A stretch of 64,000 bases of DNA. Source: Aminobacter ciceronei. GTDB lineage: Bacteria > Pseudomonadota > Alphaproteobacteria > Rhizobiales > Rhizobiaceae. Of the stretch, positions 48,882 to 57,387 are shown piece by piece; the first letter of the stretch is position 1; every line of letters starts with the position of its first letter. A model generated the notes under the pieces. It saw only the letters and a program-made list of their open reading frames with translations, ran no database searches and was not told where the DNA came from. The DNA lies in contig NZ_JACJHY010000014.1 in the NCBI RefSeq assembly GCF_014138625.1, positions 94,554-158,553 on the forward strand, read 5' to 3'. A program made the position numbers and the translations under genes.

Positions 48882-50426
48882 TCAGGCGAAGCTGCGGACC
48901 GTCGCCAATGCGCCGTCGAGCGACTTGCCGGCCTCGTCTTGCAACGCCGCCTGAACGAGGCGCTTGAGCCAGGTTCCGCCATCCTCACGCCCCTTGAGCA
49001 GGGGCACTGCCGACAGCACCTTGTCGAACTTGCCCTGGCCGCGGCTGTGGGTGTCGGAATAGCCCTTCACCAGCCGACGGCTGCCGACCACCGCTGACGC
49101 CAGCTCATAATTGGCGGGCAGCAGGGATGACGCCATTTCCAGCCAGCTTGCGATATGCGCCATCTCGCGCTTGTGGCGCAGCATGGTGCGGCGTATCGGC
49201 TTCAGGCTGGAGAGCGCATAGAGGGCCAAAAACCAGCCGACGGTACCGGTGCGCACGCGCCGGCCCTTGCTGAACAGGCGCTCCAGCAACTTGAGCAGCG
49301 CCGGGCGGTTCTCGATGAACTGGCCGAGGGACGCCGGCATCGTGCCGACAACCTCCTCGGCGCGCGGGTGCATGTATTCGGTGGTGTAGACGAGTTGCTC
49401 GCCGGTAGCGCCGATCTCCTTGCGGACGCGTTCGAACCGCGTCGCGCGCGTCTTGAGGTCGGCGACCCGCACGACATCGTCATAGGCCATGGCGATGGCG
49501 AGATATTTGGCGATCTCCTGGCTGAAGCCGAAGTTCCTCGTTTCGCCGCCGGCGTTTCGGTCAAGCGTGAGCAGGCGCGACGCGGTGTCGAGATACTCCT
49601 CGGCATAACGCGGGTCCTGGAAGTCGACGAGCTTCTTCGCGCCGGCATAAAGCATCGGCGCCAGCACTGGCGGGAACTCGGAATGGATGCGGTCGAGCAG
49701 CCGGTCGAGCTTTGGATGGCCGACCGACAAAGGTGCGTCCGGCAGCAGCTTTTCAGGCTTCCTGGCCAGTTTATCAGGCGTGCCGTCGCGGGCTCTGTCG
49801 AATGCGGCGCCAAAGGCACGCAGGCTGGCCTCGACGCCCTTGCCGCCGGCGCGCACCGCAGCCTCGAAGGCCTGGCGCGTGAACGGCAGGACATTGGCGC
49901 CGGCCAAGGCGCCGAACATCGCCGACGAGATGACGCTGCCATTCTTTTCGGCCAGCGTCTGCATGTCGAAGACAATAGTCTTCCTGGCCGCGACGCCGAA
50001 AGCATCGGCGACGGCGAGCGGATCGCCGGTGCCGTCGCCCGGCACTTCCTTTTCGCCGACCGCATAGGATCGATGCGTCGAGGCGATCAGCGTCGTCTTG
50101 TCCGGCGTGACCAGTCCACGCAGCATCGAGCGGCCGGCTTCCATGAATTCGGCTGCCAGCACGACATCGACGTCGCCGGGCGTCGGCATCAGTGACAGCA
50201 CCGGCATCTGGCCGTCCTTCGGCTTGAGCATCTCGACATAATAGATCGTGGCACCGGTGCGCTGGGCAACACCGGGCACCGAGGTCGACTGGGCGACCCA
50301 GCCCTCGGCCTCGGCGAGCGCCACCACCCAGTCGGCGAGCACGCCGCCGCCTTGCCCGCCCATGGCGAGGATGGCAATCGAGATCGGCTTGTCGTCGGCG
50401 GCTATGGTGGTCATCGGACTGCTCAT
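48882..50426 (-). CDS. Indolepyruvate oxidoreductase subunit B-like protein with DUF6537-type C-terminus
   Basis: A 514-residue protein. Residues about 15-200 form the pyruvate ferredoxin oxidoreductase gamma/IorB domain (AILAMGGQGGGVLADWVV, SVPGVAQRTGATIYYVE). The remaining ~300 residues, rich in helices, match the extra domain common in alphaproteobacterial IorB proteins. With the upstream alpha-type subunit it should decarboxylate aryl-pyruvates to aryl-acetyl-CoA. A GTG at 50435 overlapping the upstream stop is an alternative start. Confidence 0.88.
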   Translation of the reverse strand: MSSPMTTIAADDKPISIAILAMGGQGGGVLADWVVALAEAEGWVAQSTSVPGVAQRTGATIYYVEMLKPKDGQMPVLSLMPTPGDVDVVLAAEFMEAGRSMLRGLVTPDKTTLIASTHRSYAVGEKEVPGDGTGDPLAVADAFGVAARKTIVFDMQTLAEKNGSVISSAMFGALAGANVLPFTRQAFEAAVRAGGKGVEASLRAFGAAFDRARDGTPDKLARKPEKLLPDAPLSVGHPKLDRLLDRIHSEFPPVLAPMLYAGAKKLVDFQDPRYAEEYLDTASRLLTLDRNAGGETRNFGFSQEIAKYLAIAMAYDDVVRVADLKTRATRFERVRKEIGATGEQLVYTTEYMHPRAEEVVGTMPASLGQFIENRPALLKLLERLFSKGRRVRTGTVGWFLALYALSSLKPIRRTMLRHKREMAHIASWLEMASSLLPANYELASAVVGSRRLVKGYSDTHSRGQGKFDKVLSAVPLLKGREDGGTWLKRLVQAALQDEAGKSLDGALATVRSFA

Positions 50427-50431
50427 GTCGT

Positions 50432-52585
50432 TCACCCGAAGACCACGCGCCTGGCTTCGCGGCGGCGCTGCAGGAAGCCGATGACGGCGTTGCGCAGTCT
50501 GGCTGCGAAACGGTCGCGCCGGGTGGGGTTGTAGATGATGTCGGCGCGATAGAAGGACGGGCATAGCACTGCCGCCTCCGAGACCTCGCCGCAATTGCCA
50601 CAGCCGACGCAAGTGTTGTCGATCGCCACCACCGGATCGTCGCGCAGCGGGTCGTCGGTATGCTTGAGCGACAGCGACGGACAGCCTGACAGGCGGATGC
50701 AGGCATGATCGCCGGTGCAGGTGTCCTCGTCGACGCCGAAGCGTTCGCGCACCATGCGCTGGCCCGACTTGACAGCCTTGGAGAATAGCGGCTTCTCGCG
50801 CCGCTGACGGTTGAGCATGCATTCAGAGGAGGCGACGATGATCTTCGGCCCTTCCTCCTTCGAGGTCAGCGCCTCCTTCAGCGTGTCGCGCATCTTCGCC
50901 ACATCATAGGTGCGGTCGATCTGGCGCACCCATTTGGCGCCGATGCCCTTTACCGCCTTGACGATCGAGTTGTTGGTCGAGCGCTCCGGATTGTCGGCGC
51001 GTGACGACAATATGTCCTGCCCGCCGGTCGCCGACGAATAGTAGTTGTCGACGACCATGATGACGCCGTCATGCTTGTTGTAGACGGCGTTGCCGACCGA
51101 GGTGGTTAGCCCGTTGTGCCAGAAGCCGCCATCGCCCATCACCGAGATGGCGCGCTTGCCGGCGTCGACATTGAAGGCCGAGGCAGAGGCCGGGCCGAGG
51201 CCGTAGCCCATGGTGGAGCCGCCGATGTTGAACGGCGGCAGGATGGAAAACAGGTGGCAGCCGATGTCGGCCGAGACGTGGTGTTCGCCGAGCTCCTGCT
51301 CGACGAGCTTCATGGCGGCGAAGATCGGCCGTTCCGGACAGCCGGTGCAGAAGCCAGCGGGGCGCGCGGGCACGACGGCGTTAAGCGCCTTGACCTTCGG
51401 ATCGGCAAGCACCGCATCGGCGCTGGGCAACGGCGGGCGGTTGCCGAGAAGGGCTACGGCATGCTCCTCGAGAAACGCCTGGATGCCGTTCATCAGCACG
51501 GCCGCCGTATAGTCGCCGCGGATCGGCAGCACACCCTTGCCGGCGAGCCTGGTGTTGATGTCGCGCCGGCGCAGGATCGAGTTCACCGCCTGCTCGAGAT
51601 AGTCGGGGTGCCCTTCCTCTACCATCAGCACGGCGCGCTTGCCGGCGCAGAATGCCGACACCTCGTCGTCGATCAGCGGATAGGTGACGTTGAGCACATA
51701 GAGCGGGATTGCTGTGTTGCCGTAGGCGTCGGCGAGCCCCAGCAGTTGCAGCGCCCGCATCACCGAGTTGTACATGCCGCCTTGCAGGATGATGCCGACA
51801 TCACCCGCGTCGGGGCCGAACCATTCGTTCAACTTGCGGCTCTTGATGAAATCGATGGCCGCCGGCCAGCGTTTCTCGATCTTCTCGCGGTCATGCACGG
51901 TGATCGACACCGGCGGCAGCACGATGCGGTCGAGATCGCGCACCGGATTCTCCAGCGCCTCCTTGATCGTGAATTCGGGACGCTTGTTGTCCTTGGCGAC
52001 GAACTGGCCATGCACGTGGCAGGCGCGGATGCGCACCTGCATCATCACGGGCGTGTTGGACGCTTCCGACAGCTCGAAACCGTCTTCGACCGACTTGACG
52101 ATCGATTCGAGATTGGGGCGCGGGTCGAGCAGCCACATCTGCGACTTCATAGCGAAGGCATGGCTGCGTTCCTGCGGGATCGACGAGCCCTCGCCATAGT
52201 CCTCGCCGAGGATGATCAGCGCGCCGCCCTTGACGCCGCTCGACGCCAGGTTGGTCAGCGCATCGCAGGCCACATTGGTGCCGGCGGTCGATTTCCAGGT
52301 CACCGCGCCACGCAGCGGGTACATCACCGAGGCGGACAGCATGGCGGCCGCAGCGGCTTCGGAAGCGGAAGACTCGAAATGCACGCCGAGCTCGTCGAGC
52401 ACCGGCTTGGCATCGGCGAGAACGTCCATCAGATGCGAGATCGGCGAACCCTGGTAGCCGCCGACATAAGAGACGCCGGACTGCAGCAGCGCCTTGGTGA
52501 TGGCGAGGATGCCCTCGCCGCGAAAGAGATCGCCCTCACCGAGCTTGAGGTCTTCGACCTCCCGCGCAAAAGACCGTTCCGCCAT
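50432..52585 (-). CDS. iorA: Indolepyruvate ferredoxin oxidoreductase alpha subunit
   Basis: A 717-residue TPP enzyme. It has an N-terminal pyrimidine-binding domain (YVGGYQGSPISHLMD), a TPP/Mg domain (CTGCPERP, VMGDGGFWHNG) and a C-terminal ferredoxin-like region with CTGDHACIRLSGCPS and CVGCGNC-x9-CPS for iron-sulfur clusters. It oxidises indolepyruvate and similar aryl-pyruvates, passing electrons to ferredoxin. It is the first gene of the unit, with repeats AAATGCAT in its promoter. Confidence 0.92.
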   Translation of the reverse strand: MAERSFAREVEDLKLGEGDLFRGEGILAITKALLQSGVSYVGGYQGSPISHLMDVLADAKPVLDELGVHFESSASEAAAAAMLSASVMYPLRGAVTWKSTAGTNVACDALTNLASSGVKGGALIILGEDYGEGSSIPQERSHAFAMKSQMWLLDPRPNLESIVKSVEDGFELSEASNTPVMMQVRIRACHVHGQFVAKDNKRPEFTIKEALENPVRDLDRIVLPPVSITVHDREKIEKRWPAAIDFIKSRKLNEWFGPDAGDVGIILQGGMYNSVMRALQLLGLADAYGNTAIPLYVLNVTYPLIDDEVSAFCAGKRAVLMVEEGHPDYLEQAVNSILRRRDINTRLAGKGVLPIRGDYTAAVLMNGIQAFLEEHAVALLGNRPPLPSADAVLADPKVKALNAVVPARPAGFCTGCPERPIFAAMKLVEQELGEHHVSADIGCHLFSILPPFNIGGSTMGYGLGPASASAFNVDAGKRAISVMGDGGFWHNGLTTSVGNAVYNKHDGVIMVVDNYYSSATGGQDILSSRADNPERSTNNSIVKAVKGIGAKWVRQIDRTYDVAKMRDTLKEALTSKEEGPKIIVASSECMLNRQRREKPLFSKAVKSGQRMVRERFGVDEDTCTGDHACIRLSGCPSLSLKHTDDPLRDDPVVAIDNTCVGCGNCGEVSEAAVLCPSFYRADIIYNPTRRDRFAARLRNAVIGFLQRRREARRVVFG

Positions 52586-52676
52586 GTCGACCCTCCCAGG
52601 CGTGGCAAGACCGCTGCCACCATGGCTCGACGCCCCTCAGGGCCGCCAGGCTTGCCGGGCGTCGAGCTGCATATCT

Positions 52677-52704
52677 ATGAAAATGCATATTCATGAAAAT
52701 GCAT
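52677..52704. promoter_or_regulatory. Tandem ATGAAAATGCAT repeats upstream of iorA
   Basis: ATGAAAATGCAT occurs at 52677-52688 and again at 52693-52704, a 16-bp period, and contains AAATGCATAT (52681-52690) shared with the cyclase promoter. More TGCAT words lie at about 52792 and 52803 in the same gap. This is a candidate MarR-type operator array. Confidence 0.5.
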
Positions 52705-52862
52705 GGATCTGTCAATCGCTGCGGGGTGGATCAAAGGGTCGAAAGATTAATCAGCCGAACGAGTAGCGATCTTCCTTGACCGATACGTGTGATGCATGTC
52801 TGTGCATATATAAAACGATCGCCCAGCGTCACGGCGTGCGACTGCAACGCCAAAAGCTCCGC

Positions 52863-53666
52863 TTAGCTGGCTGGCCGATGCCAGCGCAGCGACATGCAGG
52901 ATAGGCCGGCGTCGATCTTGCCGATCTCGGTCGTCTTGAGCGGCACCACATTGTAGCCGAGCCGGTCGAGCATCTCGATTGTGCGTGGATAGTCGGAACC
53001 CACCATCACCACGCCGTTGACACGCAGCGCGTTGGCGGCTGGCTCCTCACCTGCCGGGATGGTGACTTGCCGGAAGCCATCGAACACACCAGAACGGCCG
53101 AGCCTTTCGGTGGTCAGCATCGTCTCTTCGTCGAGCAGCGAGCAGTCGGTTTTGAAATGCAACACGCCTTCCGGGGTCTGCACGATCTCGCCCTTGCGTC
53201 CGAGGCGGTCGAGGCTGGCGACGAGGCCTTCGGCACCGGCGCGGTCGGTGCGGGCCGACAGCCCGATCATCACGCTCCGGGGCGTGGTCAGCACGTCGCC
53301 ACCGTCAGCGAAGCCTGATGACGGCAGGTCGAGCACGGTGCTGAACATCGCCTTCAGTGTCGGGGCGATTTCTGCGGTTTCCCCGACCCGGGTCTCGGCG
53401 CCGGGCCGGAGCAGGATCGCACCCTCAGGGAAAGCCAGTGCGGGGTCCTCGACGAAGATCGAGTCGGGGAAGTTATCCAGCGCCGGCAGCACCGTGACCT
53501 CGACGCCCGCCGCCTGCATGGCTGTGATGTAGGCCGCGTGCTCCGCCTTGACGCCATCATAGGTCGGGTTGCCGCGATCGTCGGCGCGCAGGCCGTTGAC
53601 CACCGAGCGCGCCGGCTCGCGCACGATCGCCGCGTTGAATTCGTAGACGGCTGGCTTCGATGTCAT
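52863..53666 (-). CDS. Dimethylarginine dimethylaminohydrolase / arginine deiminase-family protein
   Basis: A 267-residue guanidine-modifying enzyme. FPDSIFVEDPAL, GGDVL, the catalytic His in LHFKTDCS (His170) and the nucleophile in GLSCMSLRW (Cys257) are all present. DDAH converts methylated arginines to citrulline plus methylamine. It lies alone between the iorA promoter and the AraC gene on the same strand. Confidence 0.92.
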   Translation of the reverse strand: MTSKPAVYEFNAAIVREPARSVVNGLRADDRGNPTYDGVKAEHAAYITAMQAAGVEVTVLPALDNFPDSIFVEDPALAFPEGAILLRPGAETRVGETAEIAPTLKAMFSTVLDLPSSGFADGGDVLTTPRSVMIGLSARTDRAGAEGLVASLDRLGRKGEIVQTPEGVLHFKTDCSLLDEETMLTTERLGRSGVFDGFRQVTIPAGEEPAANALRVNGVVMVGSDYPRTIEMLDRLGYNVVPLKTTEIGKIDAGLSCMSLRWHRPAS

Positions 53667-53762
53667 GCGGCGTGCTCATCTTGCTGGTTTGGATTGACCG
53701 CAGCCTGCCCGAAACCATCTGGCATGTCGACGGGCAGGACATGGGCCAGGGTTGCGGATGCG

Positions 53763-54689
53763 TCACTGCCCGCGTGCGCGTCGAAACTCGCTCGGCGACT
53801 GGCCTGAAATGCGGTGGAAGTCGCGGCTGAAATGATAGGGATCGGCATAGCCTGAGCTCAAGGCCACCGCCGAGATCTTGGCATCGGAGGAGGTCAAAAG
53901 CCGCTTGGCGAGGTTCATGCGTTCGTGGCGCATCCAGTCCATCGGCGTGGTGCCGGTCTTCTGGCGGAACTGGCGGTGCAACTGTGAGGCGCTGAGGCTG
54001 GAAATGTCCGCCATGTCCTCGATTTGCCAGTTGCGGGCGATGTCGGCCCTCAGCGCCCGCATCAGCCGCTGGATGCGCTCGCTGCTGTCTTCCTCCTGCT
54101 CGCCGCGCTCGGCGACCAGCAGCGCGATCAGCTGGCCGACAATGGCGCTCGACAGCGCGTCGGTGGTCTGGCTGCGATGGCCGAGCGTGCCGATCGCCTG
54201 CTCGAACAGCGACTCGGCAGTGTTCGATCCCGAAAAGACCGGCGACTGGCCGACACGCAGGAAGGCGAACACGGCGTCGAGGCCGTGGCCGTCGATACTC
54301 ATCCAGAAATAGTGCCAATGGTCGGCCTCGGCGTGGCAGCCATGGGCATATTGCATCGCCGTATCGAGCCAGACGACGCTGCCGGCTCCGGCGGCGAAGC
54401 GCTGACCGGCGATCTCGATCAGGCCGCGGCCTGACATGGTCAGGATCAGCGTGTGGTGGTGGAAGCGGCGCGTCACCAGCCCGTCGTTTTCGGTGAAGTG
54501 CGTGCGCCCGGCGACCAGGATCTTGTAGGGATAGGCCTCGGCGTGCCGCCCAGGCGTGTGAAACAGGATCTCGTCGCAGTGGTCTTTGGTCATTTTTGCG
54601 CAGGCCGGTAAGCTCGTCCGTTGCCAGCGTTGTAATGGCATGTCACCGACGATGCGAGTTTTATCCATCAAGGCGCGACTGGGGTGCAT
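53763..54689 (-). CDS. AraC family transcriptional regulator
   Basis: A 308-codon frame. The N-terminal cupin-like ligand domain (FHHHTLILTMSGRGLIEIAG) is followed by the C-terminal double helix-turn-helix (about residues 205-305: SLSASQLHRQFRQKTGTTPM and YADPYHFSRDFHRISGQSPS). The start is uncertain: Met17 or Met33 (MTKDHCDE, 54593) fit homology equally well. It is divergent from the P450 gene and probably controls it. Confidence 0.88.
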   Translation of the reverse strand: MHPSRALMDKTRIVGDMPLQRWQRTSLPACAKMTKDHCDEILFHTPGRHAEAYPYKILVAGRTHFTENDGLVTRRFHHHTLILTMSGRGLIEIAGQRFAAGAGSVVWLDTAMQYAHGCHAEADHWHYFWMSIDGHGLDAVFAFLRVGQSPVFSGSNTAESLFEQAIGTLGHRSQTTDALSSAIVGQLIALLVAERGEQEEDSSERIQRLMRALRADIARNWQIEDMADISSLSASQLHRQFRQKTGTTPMDWMRHERMNLAKRLLTSSDAKISAVALSSGYADPYHFSRDFHRISGQSPSEFRRARGQ

Positions 54690-54764
54690 TCATATCGGCG
54701 CCGTTGGCGCTAGCCTGTGACGACAGCTGCCGCATCGTGGTGGCAATCCAGTTGGAGCGACAAG

Positions 54765-56021
54765 ATGGCGACCGCTACCCCAAAGGCAAGCGAATCAGGC
54801 ACGGCATTCGAGCCGCTGTCGCGCGCCTTCGCCCAGAACCCCTATCCGGCCTATGCGGCGCTGCGCGACAAGGGTGAGCCGCAGTTCTTCCCCGACTTCG
54901 ACATGTGGCTGGTCGCCCGCTTCGACGACGTCGCCGGCATCGCCCGCGACAACTCGATGGTGCGTTCGCCCGAATTCTTCATGTCCGAAGAAGAGATCAT
55001 TGAGCAGAAGCGCCGGCAGAACTGGCTCGACATGCCACACCATCAGCGCTTCGTGCAGTTCTCCATGCTCGACAGCGACGGCGACGTGCACGACCGGCTG
55101 CGCAAGCAGGTGTTCCGAGAGTTCACGCCTGCTTTCATTGCTCGGCAGCGTGGCATGATCCAGAGTTTCGTCGACAAGTTGGTGGACGGCCTGATAGGCA
55201 AGGGCGAGATCGATTTCGTCGAGGACCTCGCCGCCCAGGTGCCGGGCCACATTATCGGCCGCGTGCTTGGCGTGCCTGATGAGGATTGCCCGCAGCTGCG
55301 CGTCTGGTCGGAACGGGTTGTCCAGTTCTTTGACATCAATCGCTCCGACGAGCGCAAGGCATTGGCCGAGCAGGCGACGACCGAATTCTACCACTACCTG
55401 CTCAAGCTGATGGCCGAGCGCCGCACCGCACCGCAGGAAGACCTGATCACCCGCCTGATGGCGGCGCAGGATGCCGGTCTCCTCAATGAAGACGAGCTGG
55501 TCTCGACCTGCATGCTTATCCTGATGGCCGGCCACGGCTCGACCATCGACGTGCTCGGCTCTGGCATGCATGCGCTGCTGCGCTTTCCCGACCAGATGGA
55601 GCGTCTGCGGCAGAATCCGGGCCTGATCCACACGGCGATCCAGGAGATGTTCCGCTTCGAATCGCCGCTGCCCTTCTTCCACCGTTACTCGACCACCGAC
55701 TGCATGGTCGGCGGCAAGGCGTTCCCGCGCGGCACCAAGTTCGGTCTGCTCTATGGCGCCGCCAACCGCGACCCGGCAGCCTTCGGCGAAGACGCCGGCA
55801 GCTTTGATGTCGCCCGCAACCCCAACCGTCACCTCGCTTTCGGCGGCGGCGCCCATTTCTGCCTCGGCAACCATCTGGCGCGCCTCGACATGGAGGTGAT
55901 CTTCACCACGCTGATCAAGCGGCTGAAGTCGATTTCGCTCGCCGAAGCCGAGCCCCAATACAAGCCCGGCCTGTCCGTGCGTGGCCCCAAGGCGCTGCGC
56001 CTGACGCTGACCCCGGCCTGA
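54765..56021 (+). CDS. Cytochrome P450
   Basis: A 418-residue soluble bacterial P450. The heme loop is FGGGAHFCLGNHLAR (Cys366), and the K-helix ExxR is Glu294-Arg297. The I-helix reads MAGHGSTID (residues 254-262): the usual acid-Thr pair of AGHET is replaced by Gly258-Ser259. The ATG at 54765 follows TTGGAGCG; the frame is open 16 codons upstream. A 2Fe-2S ferredoxin gene lies 15 bp downstream. No ferredoxin reductase is in the window. Substrate unknown; adjacent ring-cleavage genes hint at an aromatic. Confidence 0.94.
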   Translation: MATATPKASESGTAFEPLSRAFAQNPYPAYAALRDKGEPQFFPDFDMWLVARFDDVAGIARDNSMVRSPEFFMSEEEIIEQKRRQNWLDMPHHQRFVQFSMLDSDGDVHDRLRKQVFREFTPAFIARQRGMIQSFVDKLVDGLIGKGEIDFVEDLAAQVPGHIIGRVLGVPDEDCPQLRVWSERVVQFFDINRSDERKALAEQATTEFYHYLLKLMAERRTAPQEDLITRLMAAQDAGLLNEDELVSTCMLILMAGHGSTIDVLGSGMHALLRFPDQMERLRQNPGLIHTAIQEMFRFESPLPFFHRYSTTDCMVGGKAFPRGTKFGLLYGAANRDPAAFGEDAGSFDVARNPNRHLAFGGGAHFCLGNHLARLDMEVIFTTLIKRLKSISLAEAEPQYKPGLSVRGPKALRLTLTPA

Positions 56022-56036
56022 TTCAGGAGATGACTT

Positions 56037-56357
56037 ATGTACCGCGTAACCTTCGTCGATGCCGACGGCCAGGCAACCGAACTCACGGCCAATGAAGGCC
56101 AGAGCGTTATGTCCGTGGCTGTTGCCAACGGCATCGACCAGATCCTCGCCGAATGCGGCGGTTCCTGCGCCTGCGGCACCTGCCACTGCTATGTCGACGA
56201 GAGCTGGACCGAAAAGCTGCCGGCAGCAGACGATTCCGAGCAGGGCATGATCGAATGCCTGATGAACCCGACGGAGCGGAGCCGGCTTACCTGCCAGCTC
56301 AAGATGTCAGCCGCCCTCGACGGCCTCGTCGTGCACCTGCCGCGCGAGCAATATTGA
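56037..56357 (+). CDS. 2Fe-2S ferredoxin (putidaredoxin type)
   Basis: A 106-residue ferredoxin with cluster ligands Cys40, Cys46, Cys49 and Cys86 in the pattern C-x5-C-x2-C...C. An AGGAGA site precedes the ATG. Its position directly after the P450 gene makes it the probable electron donor. Confidence 0.94.
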   Translation: MYRVTFVDADGQATELTANEGQSVMSVAVANGIDQILAECGGSCACGTCHCYVDESWTEKLPAADDSEQGMIECLMNPTERSRLTCQLKMSAALDGLVVHLPREQY

Positions 56358-56416
56358 GCGTGGCCGCCACGGCCCAAAGGCGCTATCTCTAGGCTTCCCG
56401 GTAACAGGAGGCTCTG

Positions 56417-57370
56417 ATGACGCTGCAACTGACGGGCATTCACCACCTCACCGCCATTACCGCGGATGCGCCTGGTAACCTGCGCTTCTACACAGGGACG
56501 CTGGGCATGCGGCTGGTCAAGAAGACGGTCAACCAGGACGACACCAGCGCCTACCACCTGTTTTATGCCGACGGAAAGGCAAGCCCGGGCTCGGACCTGA
56601 CCTTCTTCGACTGGCCGGTGGGGCGTGAGAAGCGCGGCACCCACAGCATCTGCCGCACCGGCCTGCGCGTCGCCGGCGAAACGTCGCTCGACTGGTGGCG
56701 CGAGCACCTTGCAGCCAAGGGCATCGACGCCTCGGAGACAACGGACATTGGCGGCTACAAGTCGGTCGACTTCGAAGATCCCGAGGGTCAGCGCCTGCGG
56801 CTGGTCGACGACGGCGGCAAGGGACCGGCCAACGAGTGGTCGGCAAGTACAATTCCATCAGAGCACCAGATCAGGGGCCTCGGGCCGATCACCATCAGCG
56901 TGCCCAACCTCGCCAACACCGAGCTGGTGCTGACCAGGGTGATGAATCTGCGCAAGCTGCTCGATTTTCCCTCGCCCGATGGCGAAGGCCATGTCCATGC
57001 CTACGAAATGGGTGAGGGCGGGCCTGCGGCCGAGTTGCACGTCACCGTCCAGCCGAAACTCAATCCAGCGATGCAAGGTGCAGGCGGCGTCCATCACGTC
57101 GCCTTCCGCACACCAGACGTCGAGCAGATCCACGAATGGACAGCGCGGCTGCAGGAGTTTCGGCTGCCGTCGAGTGGCGAGGTCGAGCGCTACTATTTCC
57201 GTTCGCTCTATTTCCGCGAGCCCGCCGGCGTGCTGTTCGAGATCGCTACCGACGGCCCGGGTTTCGCCGTCGATGAACCGATGGAGACGCTCGGCGAACG
57301 CTTGTCGCTGCCGCCGTTCCTCGAGGACAGGCGGGCGTCGATCGAGGCCAGGCTCAAGCCTCTGGTATGA
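56417..57370 (+). CDS. VOC-superfamily ring-cleaving dioxygenase
   Basis: A 317-residue protein of two vicinal-oxygen-chelate modules. TGIHHLTAIT, GVHHVAFRTPD and FREPAGVLFEIATD supply the His-His-Glu metal set. It resembles MhqO/LinE-like extradiol dioxygenases acting on hydroquinones. An AACAGGAGG site precedes the ATG. It is 59 bp after the ferredoxin gene. Confidence 0.9.
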   Translation: MTLQLTGIHHLTAITADAPGNLRFYTGTLGMRLVKKTVNQDDTSAYHLFYADGKASPGSDLTFFDWPVGREKRGTHSICRTGLRVAGETSLDWWREHLAAKGIDASETTDIGGYKSVDFEDPEGQRLRLVDDGGKGPANEWSASTIPSEHQIRGLGPITISVPNLANTELVLTRVMNLRKLLDFPSPDGEGHVHAYEMGEGGPAAELHVTVQPKLNPAMQGAGGVHHVAFRTPDVEQIHEWTARLQEFRLPSSGEVERYYFRSLYFREPAGVLFEIATDGPGFAVDEPMETLGERLSLPPFLEDRRASIEARLKPLV

Positions 57371-57387
57371 CCCGGCAAGGCGCGCCG

